NCBI RefSeq assembly: GCF_001746755.1
Contig: NZ_MCGG01000008.1
Coordinates: forward strand, 124,001 to 188,000
Reading direction: 5' to 3'
DNA from: Magnetovibrio blakemorei
Lineage (GTDB): Bacteria; Pseudomonadota; Alphaproteobacteria; Rhodospirillales; Magnetovibrionaceae
DNA: 64,000 nucleotides
Shown here piece after piece: positions 38,286-46,240 of this stretch (the first letter of the stretch is position 1; each line of letters starts with the position of its first letter). The notes below the pieces were generated by a model, which saw only the letters and a list, made by a program, of their open reading frames with translations, did no database searches and was not told where the DNA came from. The position numbers and the translations under genes were made by a program.

Positions 38286-38445
38286 GTAACTTTACCTGAT
38301 GATGGTACGAATATCTGCGTGTCAGCGCCTTGTTGACAGGACTTAAGGCTCCAACCCCCATCCGTCAAGATGTGATGCCTTATCATCCGCGTCTAAAGTC
38401 CTATATACTACAGTGTCTCCTAAGGATTACGGGTCAGGAAATTTC

Positions 38446-39906
38446 ATGCGCGCCATTTTACACTATTTCGCCACCATGATCATTGTTCCGTTTTACGGCA
38501 TTCGGGTTTGTCCGTTTATTGAAACCCTCAGCCCCATGCAAGTGGCCGTGCCGATCATTTCCGTGCTGGCAGTGCAATACATGGTGCGCAGCCCGTTGCG
38601 CCAAAAATTTGTCGACAGTCAACCGCTGAAACGCCGGGTCGCCCGCGTATTTTGGCTGGAAATGGGCCTGTTTGCCATCAGCGCCATCATCGTCATGGCA
38701 TACAATGAAATTCTTTATGGATTTCCGTTCCTGGAAAGCGGTCTGAAGATCCTGTTCGGCTTGACCGGATTGGGATTTTTCGCCGCATCCGACATCGCGT
38801 TGGAAGAAGAGCGCCTCATCGCCGATAAAATCGAGCAAGAGCACATCACCATTGATCCCGACGAAAACTATTTTCCTCTGACCCGCAAGGTCGTGTTGTT
38901 CGCATCCGTTTCCATATCGGTGCTGGTGTTGGTGTTTATGCTGTTGGTGGTGAAGGACCTGGATTGGATCATCCGCGTTGGTGCCAGCGTGACCCTGCGT
39001 GACGCCCAAGTGTCGATTTTGAAGGAATTCGCCTTTGTCTTGCTGGTCATATTGCCCCACACGCTGAACATCATCCGCTCGTTTGCCCGGAACTTGAATA
39101 GAATTTTGAGCAACCAAAATTCAGTCCTCACCCGCGTCACGCTCGGCGATTACGACCTGCATGTGCCGGTCGCCAGCAATGACGAATTCGGCGTCATGGC
39201 GCAGCACACCAACGTCATGGTTGACCGCATCAAGGACCGCACCAAGGAGCTGGCGCTGACCCGCGACGTCACCATTTTGTCCTTGGCCAGTCTGGCGGAA
39301 ACCCGCGACAACGAAACCGGCGCGCACCTGTTGCGCACCCAACGCTACGTGCGGGCCTTGGCGGTGCACTTGAAAGACCACCCCAATTTTTCGGCGGCGC
39401 TGGACGACGACACCATCGATCTTTTGTACAAATCCGCGCCCTTGCACGATGTTGGCAAGGTCGGCATTCCCGACGCCATTTTGCTCAAACCCGGCAAGCT
39501 CACCGATGACGAGTTTGTCATCATGAAAACCCATGCCCGTTTGGGCGCCGAGGCCCTGCACGTTGCGGAAAAGGAATTGGGCTCCAATTCGTTCATGAGC
39601 TATGCCCGCGAAATTGCCGAGAGCCACCACGAAAAATGGGACGGATCGGGTTATCCCAACGCCACCAAAGGCACCGACATCCCCATCGCCGCGCGCTTGA
39701 TGGCGGTGGCCGATGTTTATGATGCGCTCATTTCCAAACGCGTCTACAAACCCGCTTTTTCCCACGACAAGGCCATGAATATCATTCGCGAGGGTCGCGG
39801 CAGCCATTTTGATCCCGATATTGTGGACGCCTTAAACGCCGTGGAAAGCGAATTTCAAGCCATCGCCGCCCAATTTGGCGATCAGCATACCCAGGCGGCT
39901 GAATAA
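38446..39906 (+). CDS. Membrane HAMP-HD-GYP protein (c-di-GMP phosphodiesterase)
   Basis: About 486 residues from ATG 38446, with AGGAA seven bases upstream; the GTG at 38413 is in frame but contains the ribosome site. Membrane helices lie within residues 10-50, 65-120 and 155-215. A HAMP-like linker follows at about 225-275 (RVTLGDYDLHVPVASNDEFG). The HD-GYP domain at about 285-480 holds TRDNETGAHLLRTQRYV, LHDVGKVGIPDAIL (HD), MKTHARLGAEAL, ESHHEKWDGSGYP (GYP) and ADVYDALISKRVYK. All metal ligands are present, so it is likely an active phosphodiesterase breaking down c-di-GMP. Confidence 0.93.
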   Translation: MRAILHYFATMIIVPFYGIRVCPFIETLSPMQVAVPIISVLAVQYMVRSPLRQKFVDSQPLKRRVARVFWLEMGLFAISAIIVMAYNEILYGFPFLESGLKILFGLTGLGFFAASDIALEEERLIADKIEQEHITIDPDENYFPLTRKVVLFASVSISVLVLVFMLLVVKDLDWIIRVGASVTLRDAQVSILKEFAFVLLVILPHTLNIIRSFARNLNRILSNQNSVLTRVTLGDYDLHVPVASNDEFGVMAQHTNVMVDRIKDRTKELALTRDVTILSLASLAETRDNETGAHLLRTQRYVRALAVHLKDHPNFSAALDDDTIDLLYKSAPLHDVGKVGIPDAILLKPGKLTDDEFVIMKTHARLGAEALHVAEKELGSNSFMSYAREIAESHHEKWDGSGYPNATKGTDIPIAARLMAVADVYDALISKRVYKPAFSHDKAMNIIREGRGSHFDPDIVDALNAVESEFQAIAAQFGDQHTQAAE

Positions 39907-39971
39907 CACTCCCGGTTACAATTCTTTTCAGATGTTTGCGTTTTGGGCGGCGTTAAGGCACTGTTTGGCGC

Positions 39972-41090
39972 ATGGATTCGCTGACCCTTGTCATTTTGGT
40001 TCTCATTGCAATTGTCACGCTGGGCGTTGCCGCAGTCGTGTGGCTGGCGTTGCGCCCCAAAGACACGTCGAGCCACGACGCCCTGGTGGCGCAATTGGCC
40101 ACCAGCCAAGCCGATTTGGCGGCCCGCATGCAGGTGATGGCGCAAAGCCAGGACTTGATGACGCGCACCTTGCAAGAACGCCTGGACGCGGTCTCCAAAC
40201 GCTTGGGCGACGGCTTGACCGAACACGGCCAGCGCACCGGCGACGTCATCAAACAGGTCCACGAACGCTTGGCCGTGATCGATGCGGCGCAGCAAAACCT
40301 GTCGAACTTGACCGACCAGATGGTCGGTCTGCAAGACATCTTGTCGAACAAACAAGCGCGCGGCGCATTCGGCGAAATTCAGCTTATCGATTTGGTCAAG
40401 GACGCGCTTCCACCGTCGGCGTACACGTTCCAGGCGACGCTCAGCAACGGCAAACGCGCCGATTGCTTGTTGAAATTGCCCAACCCACCCGGGTCCATCG
40501 TCATCGATTCCAAGTTTCCACTGGAAAGCTATCTGGCGCTGCGCAACGCCGAAAACGACGACATGCGCAAGGTGGCGCTGCGGGGCTTTGGCACCGATGT
40601 GCTGAACCATGTGCGCGCCATTGCCGAGAAATACATCGTCGCAGGCGAAACCGCGGAAAGCGCTTTGATGTTTTTGCCCAGCGAAGCGGTGTATGCCGAA
40701 TTGCATGCGTCGTTGCCCGAGGTGGTGGAAAAATCATACCGGGCGCGGGTGTGGATTGTGTCGCCCACCACCTTGATGGCGACGCTGAACACCGTGCGCG
40801 CGGTCTTGAAAGACGCCCACATGCGTGAGCAGGCGGGGGTTATTCAAGGCGAAGTCTTGAAGCTGTTGGAAGACGTTTCCCGCCTCGACAAACGGGTCGG
40901 CAACCTGCAAACCCATTTCAGCCAAGCGCAAAAGGACATCGGTGAAATTCAAACGTCGTCGGCCAAGGTTATGCGCCGGGCTGAGCGCATCGAAGATATT
41001 CAGCTTGAAGATGCCAATCCCGCAACCGATCTTCCCCCCACAACGCACCCCGTGACGACACCGCCTCAAGCCGGGCTTATCGAACCTTAA
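39972..41090 (+). CDS. rmuC: RmuC family DNA recombination protein
   Basis: 372 residues. An N-terminal membrane anchor (LVILVLIAIVTLGVAAVVWL), a coiled coil to about residue 120, then the RmuC nuclease-like domain: SNKQARGAFGEIQLIDLVKD, VIDSKFPLESYLAL, EKYIVAGETAESALMFLPSE and WIVSPTTLMATLNTVRAVLK. In E. coli RmuC limits inversions at short inverted repeats. The C-terminal 35 residues are Pro/Thr-rich. It precedes a small cytochrome c gene by 25 bases. Confidence 0.95.
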   Translation: MDSLTLVILVLIAIVTLGVAAVVWLALRPKDTSSHDALVAQLATSQADLAARMQVMAQSQDLMTRTLQERLDAVSKRLGDGLTEHGQRTGDVIKQVHERLAVIDAAQQNLSNLTDQMVGLQDILSNKQARGAFGEIQLIDLVKDALPPSAYTFQATLSNGKRADCLLKLPNPPGSIVIDSKFPLESYLALRNAENDDMRKVALRGFGTDVLNHVRAIAEKYIVAGETAESALMFLPSEAVYAELHASLPEVVEKSYRARVWIVSPTTLMATLNTVRAVLKDAHMREQAGVIQGEVLKLLEDVSRLDKRVGNLQTHFSQAQKDIGEIQTSSAKVMRRAERIEDIQLEDANPATDLPPTTHPVTTPPQAGLIEP

Positions 41091-41115
41091 GCCGCACCCA
41101 CAAGGACCCCGTTCC

Positions 41116-41583
41116 ATGAGCACCGATCAAATTGAGAACCCTATGGATTCTCAGGGCCTGCACCCCGATGCACCGCGCCACAAGTCACCCATCAAGTGGA
41201 TGGCCCTGGTGGCGCTGTCCTTGGTGTCGCTGACCACATATGCCATGTGGGACCAAGAAAAGATTTCCATCAAAGCGTCGGTCACCATTCCGCCCTTAAG
41301 CGCTTCGGCCCAGCGTGGGCGCGCCATTTTCGCCACCGCCTGCCAGGAATGCCACGGCGTCGACGGTGCCGGTGGTTCGCGCAAGGGCCAGCCCTTGATC
41401 CATCCCATGTACCGGGATAATCAATTTCCCGACTTCGTCTTTAAGAAGTCGATTCGCGATGGCAAGCGGGAAAAGAATTGGCGTTTTGGCCCGATGCCCG
41501 CCATTGACACGCTCACCGAACAGCAAATCGATGAGGTCACCGAATTTGTCCGCGCCGTGCAAAACGCCAGCGGCATCGATTAA
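41116..41583 (+). CDS. Membrane-anchored monoheme cytochrome c
   Basis: 155 residues with AAGGA upstream. One membrane helix at residues 28-45 acts as uncleaved anchor. The heme motif is CQECH (C76, C79, H80) in GRAIFATACQECHGVDGAGG, with GQPLIHPMYRDNQFPDFVFK and a candidate distal methionine in FGPMPAID. This is a class I cytochrome c, facing the periplasm, likely a small electron carrier. It follows rmuC closely, but the link looks incidental. Confidence 0.9.
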   Translation: MSTDQIENPMDSQGLHPDAPRHKSPIKWMALVALSLVSLTTYAMWDQEKISIKASVTIPPLSASAQRGRAIFATACQECHGVDGAGGSRKGQPLIHPMYRDNQFPDFVFKKSIRDGKREKNWRFGPMPAIDTLTEQQIDEVTEFVRAVQNASGID

Positions 41584-41902
41584 GACAGCGCCTTAAAATG
41601 AGGTTCCAAAAAGCAACCGCACCGTCCCCGGGCATGAGGCGGTGCGGTCTTAGTGCTGAACGCCATCCTTTGGGGCTATATAAAAGATGGCATTCATTTC
41701 AACTTCGACCCATCCCCCCCGGAATGGGGTGAAGTTGAAGGGAACAAGCAAATCGGCTTGCGCCTTATCTGCTCACCCATAGTTGTATCATTTTTTAAGG
41801 CACACACAAAGCTTTGTTTCGCCATCATGAAGAAGAACGGCAACATCCACATCTAAAAAGTGCGCATTAATTTATCCACATGACACGGCTAGAAACGAAA
41901 AC
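41584..41902. other. Noncoding region with three hairpins and a DnaA box
   Basis: 319 bases between a cytochrome c gene and recR. It holds a 9-bp stem ACCGCACCG/CGGTGCGGT (41616-41624 with 41640-41648), likely the cytochrome terminator though without a T run. A GCCATC/GATGGC hairpin covers about 41672-41692. A long inverted repeat spans 41698-41739 (16 of 19 pairs, starting TTCAACTTC). A perfect DnaA box TTATCCACA is at 41872-41880. A 67-codon open frame inside (41653-41856) has no coding character. Confidence 0.6.
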
Positions 41903-42526
41903 CTAAACCGGCTTTCGCGCCTTCAGCGCCGCGCTTAGCGTACCTTCATCCAGGTAGTCCAATTCCCCGCCCACGGGAACGCCATGGGCCAACCCGGAAA
42001 TAATGACGTTAGCATCCTTCAAGCGATCGGCGATGTAATGCGCCGTGGTCTGACCATCGACGGTGGCGTTGGTGGCCAAGATCACCTCTTTGACCTCTTC
42101 GCTCGCCGCGCGTTCGACCAAACCGCCCACATTCAGATCTTCCGGTCCAATGCCGTCCAAAGCCGACAGGGTGCCGCCCAGCACATGGTACAGACCGCGA
42201 AACCCCACCACCCGCTCCATGGCCCACAAATCACCGATATCTTCGACCACGCAAATTTGGCTGCGGTCACGTTTAGTGCCAGCGCAGATGGTACAGGGGT
42301 CAACCGTGTCGATGTTGTTGCACACGGAACACGTTTTGACGTTATCAGCAGCTTCACGCAGGGCGCGCGCCAACGGTTCCATTAATGATTCGCGGCGTTT
42401 GAGCATGTGCAGGGCCGCACGACGCGCCGAACGCGGGCCGAGCCCCGGCACTTTGGCCAGCAACTGGATCAGAGCCTCAATACCACCCAATCCCACTTCT
42501 CGTGTGAATTCGCGTCCAACTTCCAT
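41903..42526 (-). CDS. recR: Recombination mediator RecR
   Basis: 207 residues from ATG 42526, with GGAGAGA eight bases upstream; the longer frame to 42586 overlaps ybaB. It works with RecF and RecO to load RecA at gaps. Features: helix-hairpin-helix ([20 protein letters not shown]), four-cysteine zinc motif ([16 protein letters not shown]), Toprim domain ([35 protein letters not shown]) and the C-terminal Walker-like RxxR-containing end. It follows ybaB by 19 bases. Confidence 0.97.
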   Translation of the reverse strand: MEVGREFTREVGLGGIEALIQLLAKVPGLGPRSARRAALHMLKRRESLMEPLARALREAADNVKTCSVCNNIDTVDPCTICAGTKRDRSQICVVEDIGDLWAMERVVGFRGLYHVLGGTLSALDGIGPEDLNVGGLVERAASEEVKEVILATNATVDGQTTAHYIADRLKDANVIISGLAHGVPVGGELDYLDEGTLSAALKARKPV

Positions 42527-42545
42527 AACGGCGTCTCTCCGATCC

Positions 42546-42869
42546 TCAGAACGGCAATTTAAAGCCCGGCGGCAACGGCAACCCACCGGTCATTTCAGCG
42601 ACTTTTTCTTGCTTAAAAACATCGATTTTCTGTTTGGCATCGTTGATCGCCGCGGCTACCAGGTCTTCCAACATTTCCGGATCGGACGGGTCGATCAGGG
42701 CCGGATCAATGCTCACGCCCCGTACATCGAATTTTCCGTTCACGCGCACGACCACCAAGCCGCCACCGGACACGCCCTCGACTTCATGGGCTTCCATTTC
42801 TTCTTGCATTTCGCTCATGCGGGTCTGCATTTGCTGCGCTTGTTTCATCATCTGGCCGAGGTTCTTCAT
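42546..42869 (-). CDS. ybaB: YbaB/EbfC nucleoid-associated protein
   Basis: 107 residues from ATG 42869 with GGAG five bases upstream. It starts [20 protein letters not shown], a helical dimerisation region, followed by [20 protein letters not shown] and [20 protein letters not shown], the complete family domain. It binds DNA as a tweezer-shaped dimer and is nearly always next to recR and often dnaX. Here dnaX is on the same strand but 3.3 kb upstream. A DnaA box lies at 42880-42888, just before the start. Confidence 0.95.
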   Translation of the reverse strand: MKNLGQMMKQAQQMQTRMSEMQEEMEAHEVEGVSGGGLVVVRVNGKFDVRGVSIDPALIDPSDPEMLEDLVAAAINDAKQKIDVFKQEKVAEMTGGLPLPPGFKLPF

Positions 42870-42879
42870 AGGGACTCCG

Positions 42880-42888
42880 TTATCCACA
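42880..42888 (+). promoter_or_regulatory. Perfect DnaA box upstream of ybaB
   Basis: TTATCCACA, the consensus DnaA binding site, lies 11 bases before the ybaB start. A second perfect copy is at 41872-41880 beyond the recR end. They could tie expression of ybaB-recR to DnaA; two isolated 9-mers are also possible by chance. Confidence 0.5.
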
Positions 42889-42953
42889 GGGGGGTGGTGA
42901 AAATGTGTACATTGACACTGGTACAGTCTTGCGTCCGTGTATAGCATTCACGC

Positions 42954-43793
42954 ATGCAACACCAAAGCTTGTTTGTCTTCGATATCGAAACCGTGCCCGA
43001 CACCGACGCCGTGCCCAATCTGGTCGGCGGCGACATTGGTCCGGACCGGGCTGAGCGCCGCGCCGCCCTGGAAGCTTACCACTTGGACATCACGGACGGC
43101 AAAAACGCCTTTCCCCGCCAGCCTTTTCACAAGGTCGTGGCGGTGAGCTTTTTGTCCGCCGAAATCGAAGTCGATGGCCGTCATGAGAGCTATTTTCTCA
43201 AAGAATTGCGCTCCGGCGGCACCGCTGATAGTCCCGAATGTGACTTGGTCGGCGGATTTTATCAATTTATCGACCGCAAACACCCCCGTCTGGTCAGCTA
43301 CAACGGGCGCGGCTTTGATTTGCCGGTGCTGCGCCACCGCGCCATGGTGTGCGGGGTGACGGCGGGCGGCTATCACGACACGTCGAACAAATGGGAAAAT
43401 TACACATCGCGCTACGCCCTGGATTGGCATTGTGACTTGCAAGAAGCCCTCACTGATTTCGGCGCGGCCAGTCGCGGTTTAAAACTCAATGAAATTTGCG
43501 CGGTGCTGGGCTTTCCCGGCAAATTCGGCGTCGATGGCTCGCAAGTGGCGCCTATGTATGACGAAGGTCGAGTCCCGGAAATCCGCGATTACTGTGAAAC
43601 CGACGTGCTCAACACCTACTTGGTCTATCTGCGCTATCAACTGACCCGGGGCCGCGTCAGCAAAGACGGCTACAACCGTGCCGTCGCCGATGTTATCGCC
43701 TTGATCGAAGCCGAACGCGAAGCCCGTCCGCATTTAGGCGCATTTCTCGAAGCGTGGGGCGAAGCGGCGGGCAATCGGTTCTTGCTTGATTAG
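42954..43793 (+). CDS. PolB-like 3'-5' exonuclease domain protein
   Basis: 279 residues. The exonuclease carries the DEDD-type motifs: FVFDIETVPD (ExoI, D10 and E12), LVSYNGRGFDLPVLRHRAM (ExoII) and the final RDYCETDVLNTYLVYLRYQL (ExoIII). It matches the predicted B-family polymerase exonuclease group without a polymerase domain. Its role is likely single-strand DNA trimming in repair, inferred only. Transcribed alone, divergent from ybaB. Confidence 0.9.
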   Translation: MQHQSLFVFDIETVPDTDAVPNLVGGDIGPDRAERRAALEAYHLDITDGKNAFPRQPFHKVVAVSFLSAEIEVDGRHESYFLKELRSGGTADSPECDLVGGFYQFIDRKHPRLVSYNGRGFDLPVLRHRAMVCGVTAGGYHDTSNKWENYTSRYALDWHCDLQEALTDFGAASRGLKLNEICAVLGFPGKFGVDGSQVAPMYDEGRVPEIRDYCETDVLNTYLVYLRYQLTRGRVSKDGYNRAVADVIALIEAEREARPHLGAFLEAWGEAAGNRFLLD

Positions 43794-43802
43794 GTCCTGA
43801 CC

Positions 43803-45308
43803 CTAGTCCGTGTCCGTGTAAACAGCACATTGATTGCGTCCGGCGTGTTTGGCGGCATACAGCGCGCTATCGGCCATCTCGACCAAGTCGTCTTTATTCA
43901 TATTCTGCACCGGGACCAACGAGGCGATGCCGATGCTGACGGTCACGTATGCGCTCACGCTCGATTGTTTGTGCTCAATCTGTAAGCCCTGGACCGCCTT
44001 CAGCAAATGCATTGCGGACTTTTCAGCCCCGCTCAAGTCGGTGTTGGGCAGCAAAACTACAAACTCTTCTCCGCCGTACCGGGCGACAAATTCTCCCGCG
44101 CGCACAAAGTCCTTTTCCATCGCTTGGGCAATCTTTATCAAGCACTTATCACCCGTGCGATGACCATATTCATCGTTGTATAGCTTAAAGAAATCCACAT
44201 CGACAAAAAGCAGAGACACCGGATATGCCCCGCGGATGGCGCGGCGCCATTCCTCACCAATGCGGTCATCAAAAGCGCGTCTGTTCCTCAACTTTGTGAG
44301 CGAATCATGGGATGATAACTCTAGGGCATAATTCAAATGCCCGAGTTGACGATAAGAAAAAAACGCCAGAGCGATGATAAAGAGCACGCCCACACCGACC
44401 ATAATGCTGATTTGTATCGCGCTTTGCAGCCAATTGATCAAAATGGAATCGTGGGTTACGGTGACAATGCTGAGCAAGGGATATTTATCGCTCGCGTAAA
44501 ATCCGGCAACGCGCAAGGTGGAATCGTATGGGCTTTTGGTGGTTTTCAAATACCCTGCCCTTTGGCCCATCATTTTCCGAAAGCCCGCATGATCTTGAAT
44601 GGACTTTTTGAAGAATGATTCCGCCATCGGATAACGATAGACCCCCCAACCGTCCGAGCGGATAATCGTGACCGTTCCACCGGGCGGAAGCTCCAGAGAA
44701 CCGTAGATGTGGTCGAAGTGACGGAGCTTCAAATGTATGCCGATGATGCCCAGGAACGTCCCTGACGGATCTTCAAGCCTTTTGGTGAGAAAAATAACCC
44801 GTTCTTGGGTTATTTTTGAATAATCGGGCTGACTGATGTGCAGCTCATAACTTGGATGATCGCGATGATAGACAAAAAAATCACGCTCTGCGGCGTTAAG
44901 CTTTGGGGTCGGATACGTCACGCTGTTCGCAACGACTGAGCCGTCCGGGCCAAGAATAAACAGATGAGCGAAGCTCGGCACTTCGCCACCCCCCTGCATA
45001 ATCTGATGTTGGTGCTCGAGGACTTTGTGAATGTGTTGGGCATCGGAAAAGGCGTCAAGACGATGCAGATCAAGATCCTTAATAAGGTTTGACAAAACCG
45101 TGTCAGCCAATGCCAACGTGGAATCCGCTTCTTTGCTGAGCACCATAGCCAACGATTGCATGGTCTTTGCCGCGTTAACAATTTCTTGCTTACGGTCATC
45201 GGTAATCACCATCACCGTCCCGGTCGTCACCCCAACAAAAATAAAGAGCATAAGGCCCAGCAAAGAGAACCGAAGCTTGGTGATCAATTGAGTGCTGTAA
45301 CCCGTCAC
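43803..45308 (-). CDS. Membrane diguanylate cyclase with Cache sensor
   Basis: About 501 residues from GTG 45308, which has a strong GGAGAAGC; the ATG at 45344 has none. Two membrane helices (about residues 12-35 and 290-312) flank a periplasmic double-Cache-like sensor (FILGPDGSVVANSVTYPTPK, AERDFFVYHRDHPSYELHIS, KRLEDPSGTFLGIIGIHLKL). The GGDEF domain follows with HDSLTKLRNRRAFDDRI, VDVDFFKLYNDEYGHRTGD and ARYGGEEFVVLL, an active-type GGEEF. The product is c-di-GMP. The usual inhibitory RxxD site is RAGE here, so feedback control may be weak. Confidence 0.92.
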   Translation of the reverse strand: MTGYSTQLITKLRFSLLGLMLFIFVGVTTGTVMVITDDRKQEIVNAAKTMQSLAMVLSKEADSTLALADTVLSNLIKDLDLHRLDAFSDAQHIHKVLEHQHQIMQGGGEVPSFAHLFILGPDGSVVANSVTYPTPKLNAAERDFFVYHRDHPSYELHISQPDYSKITQERVIFLTKRLEDPSGTFLGIIGIHLKLRHFDHIYGSLELPPGGTVTIIRSDGWGVYRYPMAESFFKKSIQDHAGFRKMMGQRAGYLKTTKSPYDSTLRVAGFYASDKYPLLSIVTVTHDSILINWLQSAIQISIMVGVGVLFIIALAFFSYRQLGHLNYALELSSHDSLTKLRNRRAFDDRIGEEWRRAIRGAYPVSLLFVDVDFFKLYNDEYGHRTGDKCLIKIAQAMEKDFVRAGEFVARYGGEEFVVLLPNTDLSGAEKSAMHLLKAVQGLQIEHKQSSVSAYVTVSIGIASLVPVQNMNKDDLVEMADSALYAAKHAGRNQCAVYTDTD

Positions 45309-45494
45309 AAGTGCTTCTCCGACGTTTTGTTGGACGCAAGTCATTAAACACGATTGTCAGACGAAGACAAAACGTAATCATTCCATCTAGATACATCAGA
45401 TAAATCAAATGAACGCGAACCAGGACCTCTCCCGTCTTGCCGCCCGGTTCTTTCACCCGCACACCTACACCCATCGCATTGCGTGAATAATTAT

Positions 45495-45508
45495 TTGACA
45501 TAAATCAA
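45495..45508 (+). promoter_or_regulatory. FNR/FixK-type binding site
   Basis: TTGAC-ATAA-ATCAA, one mismatch from the TTGAT-N4-ATCAA consensus of FNR-family oxygen regulators. It lies 70 bases before the small gene at 45578. The spacing suits class II activation with a -10 region near 45530. Confidence 0.65.
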
Positions 45509-45577
45509 AGGTTGTGGTGACGTTAAACCTATCCGCCGGGGAGAGGATCGTTCAAACACGCGATCTCGGAGGATTTC

Positions 45578-45847
45578 ATGACCACCATCAGCGACATCAC
45601 CATCACCACAGATGGCACCAAACCACCCGCAAATATCTGCGTGACGGTCAACTGCACCATCGACGCCACTGGCAACAACAGCACACCGCAGGTGTTTTTC
45701 CCGGCCCAAAGCTTGGGCACGGATATGACCAACACGCCGGGCACTCAAACTTGGACGGCATCCGACACACAAATGTATGACGGTGAAGAACAAACCATCA
45801 CCATCATCTGCAATGATGTTGAGGTCAGCCACACCTTCTCGTTTTAA
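45578..45847 (+). CDS. Small beta-rich protein of unknown function
   Basis: 89 residues with a strong GGAGG seven bases before the ATG. The sequence (MTTISDITITTDGTKPPANI, CVTVNCTIDATGN, ASDTQMYDGEEQTITIICND) has alternating hydrophobic residues and three cysteines, suggesting a small immunoglobulin-like or jelly-roll beta fold. No signal peptide. I do not recognise the family. An FNR-like box lies upstream, pointing to oxygen-linked expression. The next small gene, also beta-rich, follows after 83 bases that hold a strong RNA hairpin. Confidence 0.65.
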   Translation: MTTISDITITTDGTKPPANICVTVNCTIDATGNNSTPQVFFPAQSLGTDMTNTPGTQTWTASDTQMYDGEEQTITIICNDVEVSHTFSF

Positions 45848-45872
45848 GGCCCAATTTAAGTTTGCGACACAA

Positions 45873-45930
45873 AACGGCCTCCCCCGCGTCTTTAACAAAC
45901 ACAAGACTTTAAAGCGATTGGGAGGCCGTT
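45873..45930 (+). promoter_or_regulatory. RNA stem that covers a ribosome binding site
   Basis: AACGGCCTCCC (45873-45883) and GGGAGGCCGTT (45920-45930) form a perfect 11-bp stem with a 36-base loop. The right arm contains the whole Shine-Dalgarno GGGAGG and ends directly at the ATG at 45931. Inside the loop GTCTT/AAGAC can form a second small stem. No T run follows, so this is not a terminator. If folded it would block translation of the second gene. Confidence 0.75.
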
Positions 45931-46215
45931 ATGTCTCATATCAGCATCGAATACATCATTACGTTGCCGCAAAACGAAGACGCCATTTATGAAGGGTTTA
46001 CCGTGTTGGGGGTGACCGAAGGCGGCTCTGAAAACGTCAACGTCTACTTCGAAATCCCCGAAAACGGCGTGATGTCGGCAAATTTGCCCACGGTTTCGGA
46101 CGAAGACGGCCATTGGCGGGCGGTTTTTCACGGAAAATTTCGCCCCGGCACCGAAGTCACCGCTTATGCCCGGGGCCATGACGCGGCCTTGGCCCACATC
46201 ACCAAAATCCTGTGA
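45931..46215 (+). CDS. Second small beta-rich protein of unknown function
   Basis: 94 residues with GGGAGG five bases before the ATG, held in the stem described above. It reads MSHISIEYIITLPQNEDAIY, then GFTVLGVTEGGSENVNVYFE, WRAVFHGKFRPGTEVTAYAR and GHDAALAHITKIL. The pattern of alternating strands with a PGTEVTAYA-like edge recalls an Ig-like or fibronectin-type fold. No signal peptide and no cysteine. No family recognised. It is probably in one transcript with the gene at 45578 and is convergent with dnaX. Confidence 0.65.
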   Translation: MSHISIEYIITLPQNEDAIYEGFTVLGVTEGGSENVNVYFEIPENGVMSANLPTVSDEDGHWRAVFHGKFRPGTEVTAYARGHDAALAHITKIL

Positions 46216-46240
46216 AGCGTCCGAAAGCACGCAGAGCGTT

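Noticed and set aside
41653-41856. 67-codon open frame in the gap before recR
   Set aside because: It runs through an inverted repeat and has no ribosome site or coding bias.
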